Shown: one piece after another, positions 36,110 through 44,023 of the stretch
How positions within the stretch are numbered: the first letter of the stretch is position 1
How the letters are laid out: the number at the start of each line of letters is the position of its first letter
From: SAR86 cluster bacterium
GTDB taxonomy: Bacteria > Pseudomonadota > Gammaproteobacteria > Magnimaribacterales > TMED112
Direction: 5' to 3'
Length of the DNA stretch: 64,000 nucleotides
NCBI GenBank assembly: GCA_023703535.1
Contig: CP097967.1
Location: forward strand, 1,006,030 to 1,070,029
Translations under genes and position numbers: made by a program
Notes under the pieces: generated by a model
Seen by the model: the letters and a program-made list of their open reading frames with translations, nothing else
The model's database searches: none
Told to the model about the DNA's origin: nothing

Positions 36110-37048
36110 TTATAGTTTTTTTTCAGTTCTGAAGAAAAAGAAAAAAGATAAAGTTGCTAGTGAGCTTAAAATGTGCCAAATACCATGTGGTTGAATAATG
36201 CTATCAGGATTGCAAAGTGGCATATTTGGATAGCCTTGAAGCCAAATAGCAAATGCTGACATATAGAATCCAACACCTAAGAAAAACCATGGGTTATATT
36301 TCTTTTTTATCTTTGGTTTTTTATTCATAAGAATGCCTGGAAGCCAAAAAAATGGCACCCACCAATATAAATTAGGATTCTGAATTATTTCATTAGGAAA
36401 TATGCCAAATACTGCCATCACTGCAATTGCTATAAAGCCAGATAAAATTCTTAATGTGTTAGACCAGAAATTAAGTAAGACCTCTGTAATAATCCACCAT
36501 CCAATAGACAGTGACCAAAGATTGAAATTAATTCCTAAGTCATATCCAAAAAACCAACTCAACATCGAATATACAAAAATTATTGATAAGTATGTTTTTG
36601 CAAATGACTGATCTGACCAGCCTTGGCTTCCGAATAAATTTATTAACCAAGGGATAGAAATATATAGAATCATACTTAACCAGTCTGCCCATTGGCCCCA
36701 TTCAGTATGTGTTCCATGCATTAAAAGTGATCCTGGGCCAAGAAATACTGCAGTAGCAGCATACAAAATTGCAACAGGTGTAGGTCCCACAAATCTGCTC
36801 TCTTGATTTTTAGGTTCATGAGCAATAATCCAAAACATTATTAAACCAGTTGTTATAAATCCTAAATTACTTAGAGCATTAAATGGCTCCCTAAAAAAAC
36901 CACCGCTTATTCTTTCGCACCATCTTGATACCTCTCCTATGGCATATCCTTTTTCAACAGATAAAAATGAAGTTGTACTCGCTAGAACAAAATAAAGAAC
37001 GAAAAAAGCGATTACAGTTACTAATGGAAGTAGGAAAACTCTGTTCAT
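36110..37048 (-). CDS. Ceramidase-family (CREST superfamily) membrane hydrolase
   Basis: A 312-aa protein with about seven transmembrane helices. The alkaline-ceramidase pattern is clear: CERISGGFFREPFNALSNLGF near the start, GSLLMHGTHTEWGQWADWLSM in the middle and IQPHGIWHILSSLATL near the end, supplying the Ser, Asp and three His of the zinc site. Such enzymes split amide bonds in ceramide-like lipids or related membrane substrates. It overlaps the CPXCG gene by 1 nt. The bacterial substrate is unknown. Confidence 0.85.
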   Translation of the reverse strand: MNRVFLLPLVTVIAFFVLYFVLASTTSFLSVEKGYAIGEVSRWCERISGGFFREPFNALSNLGFITTGLIMFWIIAHEPKNQESRFVGPTPVAILYAATAVFLGPGSLLMHGTHTEWGQWADWLSMILYISIPWLINLFGSQGWSDQSFAKTYLSIIFVYSMLSWFFGYDLGINFNLWSLSIGWWIITEVLLNFWSNTLRILSGFIAIAVMAVFGIFPNEIIQNPNLYWWVPFFWLPGILMNKKPKIKKKYNPWFFLGVGFYMSAFAIWLQGYPNMPLCNPDSIIQPHGIWHILSSLATLSFFFFFRTEKKL

Positions 37049-37236
37049 TAAAAACCAGTTTCCTCTTTAGCTGTTTCAATATTAATTGTGTCACCAAAAG
37101 AAGAAATTCTTAAGAGTATTGGATTACAACATACCTGACAGTCTTCTACATATTCTTGGTTAGGCTCTGATAAATCTATCTCAAAATATATACTTTCCCA
37201 ACAATAAGGACACTGAGCTAACTTTTCTTCAAGCAT
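37048..37236 (-). CDS. CPXCG-motif cysteine-rich protein
   Basis: A 62-aa zinc-ribbon-like protein. CPYC (residues 9-12) and CQVC plus a further C (CQVCCNP) form the paired Cys motifs of the CPXCG family, and the central acidic stretch EIDLSEPNQEYVEDC is diagnostic. Function is unknown. It starts immediately after the S9 peptidase gene stop side and overlaps the ceramidase-like gene start (TAATG). Confidence 0.85.
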   Translation of the reverse strand: MLEEKLAQCPYCWESIYFEIDLSEPNQEYVEDCQVCCNPILLRISSFGDTINIETAKEETGF

Positions 37237-39168
37237 CTATAAATACTTCTCAAAAAACATTAATGTGACTTGTTGAGATACATCGCTGTTTTCTTTTTTC
37301 CTGAAACCATGCCCCTCATTTAAGGCGTTCATATACCAGACTGTTTTACCCTCTTTTCTTAAGGCTTCAACAACTTGTTCAGATTCTGTTACAGGAACTC
37401 TAGGATCATTTTCACCTTGAACAACTAGCATAGGAATATCAATTTCAGCAACGTTATTATTTGGACTTATTTTTTCAAGAAATGCTCTCATTTCTGGATC
37501 CCTTTCATCACCATACTCAACTCTTCTCAAGTCCCTTCTATAATCTTCAGTATTTTTTAAGAAAGTAACAAAATTAGAAATGCCTACTCTATCAACTGCT
37601 CCAACAAGTTGATCGCTGTAGTAAACGGCGCTTGCAAGAACCATATATCCACCATATGAGCCACCAATAACAGCCACTCTATCTGAATCTAAATCTGGCT
37701 GTGTTTTAACCCAATCTAGAAGAGCGCCTATATCTTTTACAGAGTCTTCTCTCTTAAAGCCGTTATCCATTTTTAAATAGTCTTTGCCATAACCATTACT
37801 TCCTCTTACATTAGGAGCGATGACAGCGGCACCTAGTCTTTTCACCCATTGCTGAATCGAACTAGAAAATCTTGGTCTATATTGACTCTCAGGTCCGCCA
37901 TGAATTGTAATAATTACTGGAACTGGCTCTTTAATATCTTCAGGCTTATAGATGAATGCAGGCACCTCTAAATTGTCAAAGGATTTGAATGATATTAAAT
38001 TTGGCAGGACAAATTCATCTGTATTTAAACCTCCTACCTCAGATTCTGTCCATTGGACGACATCTAAATAATCTAAATTTCTTTTTCCTAAATTAACTAT
38101 ATGTGTTTCGGAAGGGGATTTGGCGTTATTTAATGAAAGTCCTAATTTTTTTCCATTATCACTGAACTTTATTCCACCAATTAAGCCCTTGCTCTCCATC
38201 TCTACTTTTTTAAATTTAAAGCTTCTTGCATCCATAAGGTAAAGAACACTAAAACCACCCTCGTTTGCAGTAAATGCTGCTCTTTTTCTATCTTTTGATA
38301 TGGCAAAACCTTCAATATTCCACGGAATATTTTCACTTATAATTTTTACTCTTCCGTTTGTGAGGCTTTTATATGCAAGTTGCCTAAACTGGCCAAATTG
38401 ATCAGTTAGGAAAAAGAACCCTCTTCCAGAAGCGCCAAATGCAAGTGCCAAGTTTGACGAGTCTTCCTTATTAGTAACAAGTTCACTCTCACCAGTCTCA
38501 GTATCGACAATGAAGATTCTAGAAGAAGTTACAGAAATATAATTTTGCAATAAGATTTTTTTTGAATCTTTTGACCAATCTGAAGGGGTCCAACTCGTGC
38601 CATCAGGTGATGCAAAAACCATCTTGGCTTGCTCCGGATATTTATAGTCCATTACCCAAACATCGTTTGAAGCTCCATTTCTTCTTGTAGTTCCAAAAGC
38701 AATTTTTTCACCATCCCTACTCCACAAGACAGAACCATTTCTAGACTCACCATCAGAAACTAATACTGTTCTACCATTTTCTGGATTCATAACATATATT
38801 TGTGCATTTTCTGAACCGCCGCTATCCATAGTGAAAGCAATGAGTCCCCCATTTGGCTGTACTGAAACGGAACCTATAGGTTCATCGAAAAAGGTGACTT
38901 GTTTTCTCATGCCCAGTGGCTTATCAACGACATGAAGCTGGCCCACATCACCAAATCTTGTTGATATGAATACTCCCACATTATCTGATTTGAAGCCACG
39001 AAAAGATGCTGATCTGATATTTTGATAGCCTTTCAATTCTTTCTTTATTTCTTCAGGAACATTTGGAACATCTTCTAAAATGAGATTTCCATTATTGAGC
39101 GTTCTAGTTTCAACTTGTGTTTGAACAAACACAGATGCAAAAAACAAAATTAAAATTATTTTTTTCAT
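37237..39168 (-). CDS. Secreted S9 family prolyl oligopeptidase-type peptidase
   Basis: A 643-aa serine peptidase with a signal peptide (MKKIILILFFASVFVQTQ), an N-terminal beta-propeller region (TolB-like repeats such as SVLWSRDGEKIAFGTTRRNG) and a C-terminal alpha/beta-hydrolase domain. The nucleophile is in VIGGSYGGYMVL. GENDPRVPVTESEQ carries the Asp and ALNEGHGF the His. The ATG at 39168 has GAGG at 5 nt; the upstream in-frame GTG (39174) would collide with that site. It likely degrades periplasmic peptides as a nutrient source. Confidence 0.9.
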   Translation of the reverse strand: MKKIILILFFASVFVQTQVETRTLNNGNLILEDVPNVPEEIKKELKGYQNIRSASFRGFKSDNVGVFISTRFGDVGQLHVVDKPLGMRKQVTFFDEPIGSVSVQPNGGLIAFTMDSGGSENAQIYVMNPENGRTVLVSDGESRNGSVLWSRDGEKIAFGTTRRNGASNDVWVMDYKYPEQAKMVFASPDGTSWTPSDWSKDSKKILLQNYISVTSSRIFIVDTETGESELVTNKEDSSNLALAFGASGRGFFFLTDQFGQFRQLAYKSLTNGRVKIISENIPWNIEGFAISKDRKRAAFTANEGGFSVLYLMDARSFKFKKVEMESKGLIGGIKFSDNGKKLGLSLNNAKSPSETHIVNLGKRNLDYLDVVQWTESEVGGLNTDEFVLPNLISFKSFDNLEVPAFIYKPEDIKEPVPVIITIHGGPESQYRPRFSSSIQQWVKRLGAAVIAPNVRGSNGYGKDYLKMDNGFKREDSVKDIGALLDWVKTQPDLDSDRVAVIGGSYGGYMVLASAVYYSDQLVGAVDRVGISNFVTFLKNTEDYRRDLRRVEYGDERDPEMRAFLEKISPNNNVAEIDIPMLVVQGENDPRVPVTESEQVVEALRKEGKTVWYMNALNEGHGFRKKENSDVSQQVTLMFFEKYL

Positions 39169-39195
39169 ACTCACCTCTTTTTTATATTTTAATAA

Positions 39196-39849
39196 TTAAG
39201 CAGTTTTCTTGAAGAATAAAACTATACCAGTAATGGCACTTAAAAGCGCTAGTACTGAAAAGATTTTGAGAAAAATATTTCCTATATTGTCTCTATCTTG
39301 CCAATCCATTATGTGAAAACCCCAAAGCAAATCCCATATTCTCCACTGAGTTGACCTTACTGCACTTATATCTCCAGAATATGGATTTACGTAAACATTG
39401 ATTTTTTCATTTTTTTTGTTTGTTGACACAACACGATAGATAGGAAGGTCTCTTCCTCTGTACTCTGCTCTTTTCTTAGCCTCTGTTACTTCTTCTACTA
39501 TTAAAGGTGATAAATTTGTTTTAGTTTTGACAACTTCAAGAGCATCTTCAAAAGAAATTTTATCTATTAAATTTCCGTCAAAATCAAAATATTTTTTACC
39601 TTGTGTGTCCCTTATAACAACCACTCTTTCATTAAGTCTGTTGGCAAAACTTAATGTACTTATATCTTCAACTTCAAAATTTATTTTACTGAGATCTACT
39701 GAAAAAGATGTTTGTTCTCTATATTGCTCGCCTCTAACATTCTCAATCTTGTTATAAGCAAAATAAATACCTGAAGCAGTCCAAAGTAAAAGCTGCAGAG
39801 AAATAAACAAACTTAAATATTTATGAATTTTCCTAATAGTGAATTTCAT
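39196..39849 (-). CDS. PepSY-associated transmembrane protein
   Basis: A 217-aa protein with an N-terminal helix (IHKYLSLFISLQLLLWTASGIYFAY), a periplasmic domain holding a PepSY-like segment (YRVVSTNKKNEKINVYVNPYSGDIS), and a C-terminal helix after LLWGFHIMDWQDRDNIG. The HKYLSLF..W..SG start and the WGFHxMDW motif recall the PepSY_TM iron-uptake reductase-type proteins. It lies directly upstream of the S9 peptidase gene on the same strand. Function uncertain. Confidence 0.75.
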   Translation of the reverse strand: MKFTIRKIHKYLSLFISLQLLLWTASGIYFAYNKIENVRGEQYREQTSFSVDLSKINFEVEDISTLSFANRLNERVVVIRDTQGKKYFDFDGNLIDKISFEDALEVVKTKTNLSPLIVEEVTEAKKRAEYRGRDLPIYRVVSTNKKNEKINVYVNPYSGDISAVRSTQWRIWDLLWGFHIMDWQDRDNIGNIFLKIFSVLALLSAITGIVLFFKKTA

Positions 39850-39873
39850 AATTTCTATATGAGGATAATTTTA

Positions 39874-40722
39874 TTAAAAAGAACCACTTCTATTTCTCGT
39901 ATTAGGAGGTCCAAAAATAATTGAGAAAATTTCTTTATAATTTTTTGCTTTCTTGATATCTAACATCATAGATTGCCAGCCCATGAATGTAATTTTTATA
40001 GGGTTAAAAGTATTTACGTTATTTACTAGACCATATTTAACTTTAGCTTTCTCTGGTTCAAAAGTTCCAAATATGCGATCCCAGATTATTAATAAATTGC
40101 CATAATTTTTATCTATGTACTCCGCATTTGCCCCATGATGAACTCTATGGTGCGATGGTGTGTTTAAAATCCATTCAAGAGGGCCTAATTTTCCTACTAT
40201 TTGTGTATGTCCAACAACTCCCCATAAAGTACTGATTACACCTGCAACAGCAATAATTGTTGGATCTAAGCCTAATATAGGCAGAACAATGAAAAATGGA
40301 ATTTTTGAAATAGGTCCAAACCAAGCTTGCCTCATAGAAACAGCGAAATTCATCTCTTCACTGGAATGATGGCTCATATGTATTGCCCATAAAAATCTTA
40401 CTCTGTGAGAGAACCTGTGATAAATATAAAAGACAAAATCGATCAAAATAAATGTCATTAACCACATAGCCCACAAAGGAACTACATTTGTAAGATCAAA
40501 AATTCTGAATTGATATAAAAATATATGCAGTCCAAGCGTTGCTCCTTTTATAGCAAAGCCCATTAGGATATTGCCAAAGAGTAATCCACTCGTGCAAAAT
40601 GTGTCTTTGTTTTTATATAGAGATTTTTTGTTAAAACTTGAAATTAAAGTCTCAATCAATATCATGGCCAAGATAATTGGCAACCCTATAGCATAAACTT
40701 CTTTAATTGTTAGTTCTGTCAT
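39874..40722 (-). CDS. Sterol desaturase / fatty acid hydroxylase superfamily protein
   Basis: A 282-aa integral membrane di-iron enzyme with the full histidine-box set: HRFSH, HMSHH and HRVHH in the order of the sterol-desaturase superfamily. Around four transmembrane helices surround them. Bacterial members hydroxylate or desaturate lipids such as carotenoids and fatty acids. The precise substrate is not readable. It is 4 nt from the SMR transporter gene and in the same run. Confidence 0.88.
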   Translation of the reverse strand: MTELTIKEVYAIGLPIILAMILIETLISSFNKKSLYKNKDTFCTSGLLFGNILMGFAIKGATLGLHIFLYQFRIFDLTNVVPLWAMWLMTFILIDFVFYIYHRFSHRVRFLWAIHMSHHSSEEMNFAVSMRQAWFGPISKIPFFIVLPILGLDPTIIAVAGVISTLWGVVGHTQIVGKLGPLEWILNTPSHHRVHHGANAEYIDKNYGNLLIIWDRIFGTFEPEKAKVKYGLVNNVNTFNPIKITFMGWQSMMLDIKKAKNYKEIFSIIFGPPNTRNRSGSF

Positions 40723-40726
40723 TAAT

Positions 40727-41053
40727 TTAAGAATGAATTTTATATATGTTTACGATAGTAACGCCAATTACAATAAGGAACAAACCAAATATAGTTTGCC
40801 AATTAAGTGCTTGCTTGTAGAAAAAATAGCTTAGTATAGCCACAGAAAATACACCTAACCCTGCCCACGATGCATAAACAACTGACAGAGGTAGTTTCTG
40901 TGAAACTATTGAAAGAAAATAAAACGATATGCCATAAGATAACAGCAAAACAAAACTTGGAAGTGGTTTTGTAAAATTGTTTGAAGCAGGCAAAAGCATA
41001 GTGCCAATAACTTCGAAGACGATAGCAGCAAATAAGGTTAAATAAGCCAGCAA
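40727..41053 (-). CDS. Small multidrug resistance (SMR) family transporter
   Basis: A 108-aa protein of four transmembrane helices. The essential membrane Glu14 is present in IVFEVIGT, and LPLSVVYASWAGLGVFSVAILSYFFY is the SMR signature (VYAxWxGLG). SMR dimers export cationic compounds, guanidinium or quaternary ammonium in exchange for protons. The subfamily cannot be fixed by eye. Located between MerC and the desaturase. Confidence 0.88.
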   Translation of the reverse strand: MLAYLTLFAAIVFEVIGTMLLPASNNFTKPLPSFVLLLSYGISFYFLSIVSQKLPLSVVYASWAGLGVFSVAILSYFFYKQALNWQTIFGLFLIVIGVTIVNIYKIHS

Positions 41054-41083
41054 AATTAATTCCAGGCTGAAAGCAGAATAGAT

Positions 41084-41491
41084 TTAATCATGGCATGACT
41101 TGCACTGAATTTCTTTACAAGTTTCATGGTTTTGATAGTGAGCATATATAACCATCATTGAGCCTAAAACAGTAAACAAAATTTCTTCATTTTCGCCAAA
41201 AAATGTTTTTGCAAAGAAAAAGGCAGCAATCAAAACCATTAGCCCGAGCAAACCAATTAAAAAAATTAATTTGTTTTTATGATTTTTTAGACCTAAAAAA
41301 AGTGCAAACAAACTTACAGGAACAGCAATTAAAAGAATTATAGAGTGGACAAATTCATTATCTATTGAAAGCGATACAAGTCCTGAAGTTGCAATAAAAA
41401 ATGATGGCATCAATAAACACTGAAGTGCGCAGACAAGCGATACAGTACCAGCGAACTTATCTGTTGTTAGTTGTGTATTAAAAAGTTTCAT
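41084..41491 (-). CDS. MerC-domain membrane protein
   Basis: A 135-aa protein with four hydrophobic segments. The paired cysteines in VCALQCLLMPSFF sit in the first helix as in MerC. The C-terminal tail HYQNHETCKEIQCKSCHD adds three Cys and three His. MerC family members transport mercuric ion or other soft metals. There is no merA or merR nearby, so mercury resistance is not established and zinc or copper handling is possible. A perfect inverted repeat lies 21 bp upstream. Confidence 0.8.
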   Translation of the reverse strand: MKLFNTQLTTDKFAGTVSLVCALQCLLMPSFFIATSGLVSLSIDNEFVHSIILLIAVPVSLFALFLGLKNHKNKLIFLIGLLGLMVLIAAFFFAKTFFGENEEILFTVLGSMMVIYAHYQNHETCKEIQCKSCHD

Positions 41492-41511
41492 GTATTTAGG
41501 AAGATTATTTT

Positions 41512-41530
41512 AGATTAGTGAAGCTAATCT
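41512..41530. repeat. Perfect 7-bp inverted repeat upstream of MerC gene
   Basis: AGATTAG-TGAAG-CTAATCT lies between the stop of the carboxylesterase-like gene and the MerC ATG. No T-run follows on either strand, so a terminator is unlikely. Its place 21-39 bp upstream of the MerC start suits an operator for a metal sensor, which is an inference. Confidence 0.4.
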
Positions 41531-41536
41531 GACAAT

Positions 41537-42364
41537 TTATAAATGTACCTCGGTTATAAAATTTTTTATTTTTTCTCGAATAGCCTGATCCTCCTCTTCA
41601 CTGAATCCGTAGTGGCCTCCGCCTTCAACTGTGTGCAATAAATGTTTTTCTTTTAATTGTTGATCCAATAATTTTGCTTGTGAATAAGGAACCCAAACGT
41701 CATTCGTGCCATGAATAGTTAGAACTTTTATATTTTGATTATCTATTAAATAAAGAGGAGATAATTGCTTTGAAACTTCAGATACTTCTTTTTCATCTGG
41801 TATCCAGCGTCGAACATAATTTGATAAAGAAAAGAATTTACTTTGATCTAAATATTTATAAGTCTGCTCGATTTCTGTAATACCAAACAGATTCACAACT
41901 GCTTTTGGTTTTAGGTCTGAAAGACAACTTTTATTAGAAATATTTTGTTGTGATAGAGAGAGAAATAATGCCAAATGCCCGCCCGCACTTGCACCAGCAA
42001 CGACTATATCTTTTTTTGAAAAACCTCTTAACTCAATTTCTTCTTCTATTTTCTTATAAGCACAAAGAACGTCTTCAACAGCATAAGGAGCTGTATTTTC
42101 ACCAACTCTATATCCAATCATGAAAACATTTAATTCTTTATGATCAGTAAAATGATTATGGAATCTTCTTACCCATCTTTTTGCTCTTTTATCCCCAAAG
42201 AGCCAACCTCCCCCATGAATCCAAACTAAAACTTTGTCAGAATTACCAAGATAAAGATCAATTTTTTGTTTTTCATGACTGCCATAAGAATACTCAATAG
42301 GTATATATTCAGAATCTGTTTTAAGAAAAAAACTTAAAAAAAATAAGAGAATGACAATTTTCAC
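41537..42364 (-). CDS. Secreted alpha/beta hydrolase, BD-FAE / carboxylesterase-like
   Basis: A 275-aa secreted hydrolase with a signal peptide (KIVILLFFLSFFLK). The HGGGW oxyanion motif (VWIHGGGWLFGD), the Ser nucleophile in VAGASAGGHLAL, Asp in THGTNDVWVPYSQ and His in GGGHYGF complete a catalytic set close to kynurenine-formamidase, acetyl-esterase and feruloyl-esterase families. The start is a GTG at 42364. A 14-base inverted repeat (42373-42386) lies just upstream of it and could mask its ribosome-binding region. Confidence 0.83.
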   Translation of the reverse strand: MKIVILLFFLSFFLKTDSEYIPIEYSYGSHEKQKIDLYLGNSDKVLVWIHGGGWLFGDKRAKRWVRRFHNHFTDHKELNVFMIGYRVGENTAPYAVEDVLCAYKKIEEEIELRGFSKKDIVVAGASAGGHLALFLSLSQQNISNKSCLSDLKPKAVVNLFGITEIEQTYKYLDQSKFFSLSNYVRRWIPDEKEVSEVSKQLSPLYLIDNQNIKVLTIHGTNDVWVPYSQAKLLDQQLKEKHLLHTVEGGGHYGFSEEEDQAIREKIKNFITEVHL

Positions 42365-42423
42365 AGGCTAAACTCAATCAATTGAGGGAACTTTTATTTG
42401 TAAAGTAATTTAAATCCTAATAC

Positions 42424-42471
42424 CTACTTAGAACAACAACTGCATTCGCAACACTTACAACAATCACACAT
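42424..42471 (-). CDS. Cysteine-rich micro-ORF, 15 aa (8 Cys)
   Basis: The ORF reads MCDCCKCCECSCCSK: eight of fifteen residues are Cys, in CC and CxC pairs. A perfect TATAAT hexamer lies exactly 6 bp before the ATG, so transcription would begin at the ATG itself. No Shine-Dalgarno is present, as expected for a leaderless message. Two readings are possible. One is a metallothionein-like metal-binding micropeptide, fitting the MerC gene in the same direction. The other is a Cys-rich leader peptide that senses cysteine supply and controls the hydrolase 59 nt downstream. No homologue is known to me; coding status is unproven. Confidence 0.45.
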   Translation of the reverse strand: MCDCCKCCECSCCSK

Positions 42472-42477
42472 ATTGAT

Positions 42478-42507
42478 ATTATACGGCAGAGCAAAAATTC
42501 TTGCTCT
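42478..42507 (-). promoter_or_regulatory. Candidate promoter with perfect dyad for the Cys-rich micro-ORF
   Basis: On the minus strand TATAAT (42483-42478) is preceded, 4 bp upstream, by a perfect 7-bp inverted repeat AGAGCAA-N6-TTGCTCT (42488-42507). The dyad covers the place where a -35 box would lie, and that -35 is a poor match (GAGCAA). This layout suggests binding of a repressor or activator there. No T-run follows, so it is not a terminator. Confidence 0.45.
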
Positions 42508-42558
42508 CCTATAGCAAAAAAAATATTTTATAACAATTATGTTTATGAGGGATACTTT

Positions 42559-43026
42559 ATGGCTTTACTTTTTTTCTTTATAGCTCTTGGGATTAGCTAC
42601 TATTTGTTGTTCTTCTACCAAGATGAAGCTCTCATAGATTTGTATAACTTTTTGGGTGAAACTGGATCACATATAGTTGTTTGGATTTTGGCAATTTTAG
42701 TTGGAGTTCAAGCTCACAGAATATTTGGGAATCCTTATAGAAAGTGCGCGTGGTGTAATGAGAGATTAACAAATGAAAATTTTGTTAGTGGACGTGAAGG
42801 CCCTAGATATTGGAAACATGAAAATAAAGATGGATCAAAAGACAAAAGGTTTAAAGATAACTACCAACAGGCAACATTCACAAGTAAATTTAAATGCAAG
42901 GAATGTGAGGCTGAAACTCAATATGTACACGAAATGTCACGAAATCCAGGTAAAAATGCTTCGATAAGACTAAGAAAACTTCTTTCCGAAGGTGAAGGGG
43001 AAAGAAAAGGCTTCGATATAGAGTAA
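42559..43026 (+). CDS. Hypothetical membrane protein with zinc-ribbon-like cysteines
   Basis: A 155-aa protein with two N-terminal hydrophobic segments (about 3-20 and 35-55) and a hydrophilic tail bearing two Cys pairs, KCAWCNER and KCKECEAE, plus His residues between and after them. This would suit a cytoplasmic zinc ribbon tethered to the membrane. A GAGGG ribosome-binding site precedes the ATG. I do not recognise the family. It is the only rightward gene among the surrounding leftward ones. Confidence 0.65.
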   Translation: MALLFFFIALGISYYLLFFYQDEALIDLYNFLGETGSHIVVWILAILVGVQAHRIFGNPYRKCAWCNERLTNENFVSGREGPRYWKHENKDGSKDKRFKDNYQQATFTSKFKCKECEAETQYVHEMSRNPGKNASIRLRKLLSEGEGERKGFDIE

Positions 43027-43038
43027 TCGCAAAAGAAA

Positions 43039-43488
43039 TTAATCAGCTTTTTGAGTTAGCATGCCTACATCTGCAGCAATTGAGTTTGGCACAAGCATAG
43101 TTAAAGCATAGTGAACTATTTTCCATTCGCCATTAATAAGCTTTATAACACCAGTACCTCTACAGTGTCCTAGTTTTTCATTAAAAAGAATTTCGTCAAA
43201 CCATTTGGTATTGCCTTCTCCTTCCCAATTACGCTCGATCACCTTGTAGGTCCAACCATGTCCATCAGCAAATGCCGGTTTTGCATAAGCTTTGAATTCT
43301 TCTATAGTCCAACGCTCAGTTTTGTCTGTTCCAAGAAAGATCGCATCTGAAGTATATCGATCAAAATAAGTCTTAAAATTTCCCTCATGAGCATCCTGAT
43401 GTAGGCCATCAAGTAGTGCGTTAATCTTTTCTAGGGTCCAAACTGACTGTGAGCAAGCCAGTAGAATCATCAGTAAAATTTTTTTCAT
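43039..43488 (-). CDS. Secreted NTF2-like / SnoaL-like protein
   Basis: A 149-aa protein with a signal peptide (MKKILLMILLACSQSVW) and an NTF2-like cone-fold domain of the SnoaL_3/DUF4440 kind. HQDAHEGNFKTYFDRYTSDAIFLGTDKTERWTIEEFKAYAKPAF and the closing GEWKIVHYALTMLVP are characteristic. Such domains bind small molecules or act as enzymes, and no catalytic assignment is possible. The Cys within the signal region (LLACSQ) might be a lipobox, making a lipoprotein possible. Confidence 0.75.
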   Translation of the reverse strand: MKKILLMILLACSQSVWTLEKINALLDGLHQDAHEGNFKTYFDRYTSDAIFLGTDKTERWTIEEFKAYAKPAFADGHGWTYKVIERNWEGEGNTKWFDEILFNEKLGHCRGTGVIKLINGEWKIVHYALTMLVPNSIAADVGMLTQKAD

Positions 43489-43490
43489 AA

Positions 43491-43727
43491 TTATTTTTTA
43501 AACCTTTTTATGAAGTTATTCCACATATCTTTACTTTTTTGAATTATTTCTGGGCCTAATAATGCAAGTCCAGGATACCAAGTTACTTGGCTAGCCACAT
43601 ATATCCCGCCACCTTTAAGGAGCTCTCCAGTCGTAGCTACAAAAATACTGATAAAAGTCAAAATGATAGAAATGATAATGAGTATCCATCCAGCAATTTG
43701 TCTTAATTTAGTTAAAGTAGATGTCAT
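43491..43727 (-). CDS. Hypothetical membrane protein, 78 aa
   Basis: I do not recognise the family. The protein has a strongly hydrophobic helix (residues 12-31, WILIIISIILTFISIFVA), a Gly-rich middle that may form a second short helix, and a basic C-terminus (NNFIKRFKK). It is 2 nt from the next leftward ORF and 2 nt from the NTF2-like gene, so co-transcription is likely. It belongs to the variable region downstream of glmS. Confidence 0.55.
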   Translation of the reverse strand: MTSTLTKLRQIAGWILIIISIILTFISIFVATTGELLKGGGIYVASQVTWYPGLALLGPEIIQKSKDMWNNFIKRFKK

Positions 43728-43728
43728 T

Positions 43729-44016
43729 TTAAGTTATTAGCTTAGGTATTATTTCTAATTGGGCGAGAATTCCAAAGATAATTAACAATATAACACTAGA
43801 GAGTATTTTAAAATTCTTCTTTAGAATCCATTCAAGAGAGTTCTCTACAAGATCTCTTATCCATAGATCAACTTTTTCCATCAATTTAAGAGTTTTTCTT
43901 ATCCATTTATCGGTTATATCAATTAATGGCAGACCAAGAACTGCAATAATAAGCCACACAAATCCATTAAGGATCATGTCAACAATCCAACCGACTACTA
44001 TCCAATTTATATCCAT
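43729..44016 (-). CDS. Hypothetical membrane protein, 95 aa
   Basis: I do not recognise the family. Two hydrophobic segments (about 5-30 and 73-92) flank an amphipathic, Lys/Trp-rich middle (DKWIRKTLKLMEKVDLWIRDLVENSLEWILKK). The middle looks like a surface helix along the membrane. It lies 7 nt after the nuclease-like gene and just before another small membrane protein. Small membrane proteins next to a nuclease-like gene recall defence or toxin-type loci, but nothing else supports that here. Confidence 0.55.
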   Translation of the reverse strand: MDINWIVVGWIVDMILNGFVWLIIAVLGLPLIDITDKWIRKTLKLMEKVDLWIRDLVENSLEWILKKNFKILSSVILLIIFGILAQLEIIPKLIT

Positions 44017-44023
44017 AAATAAG

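Noticed and set aside
42373..42386. CTCAAT-CA-ATTGAG hairpin as a terminator after the Cys-rich micro-ORF.
   Set aside because: The two-base loop is too small for a stable hairpin and no T-run follows; kept only as a possible site near the hydrolase start.
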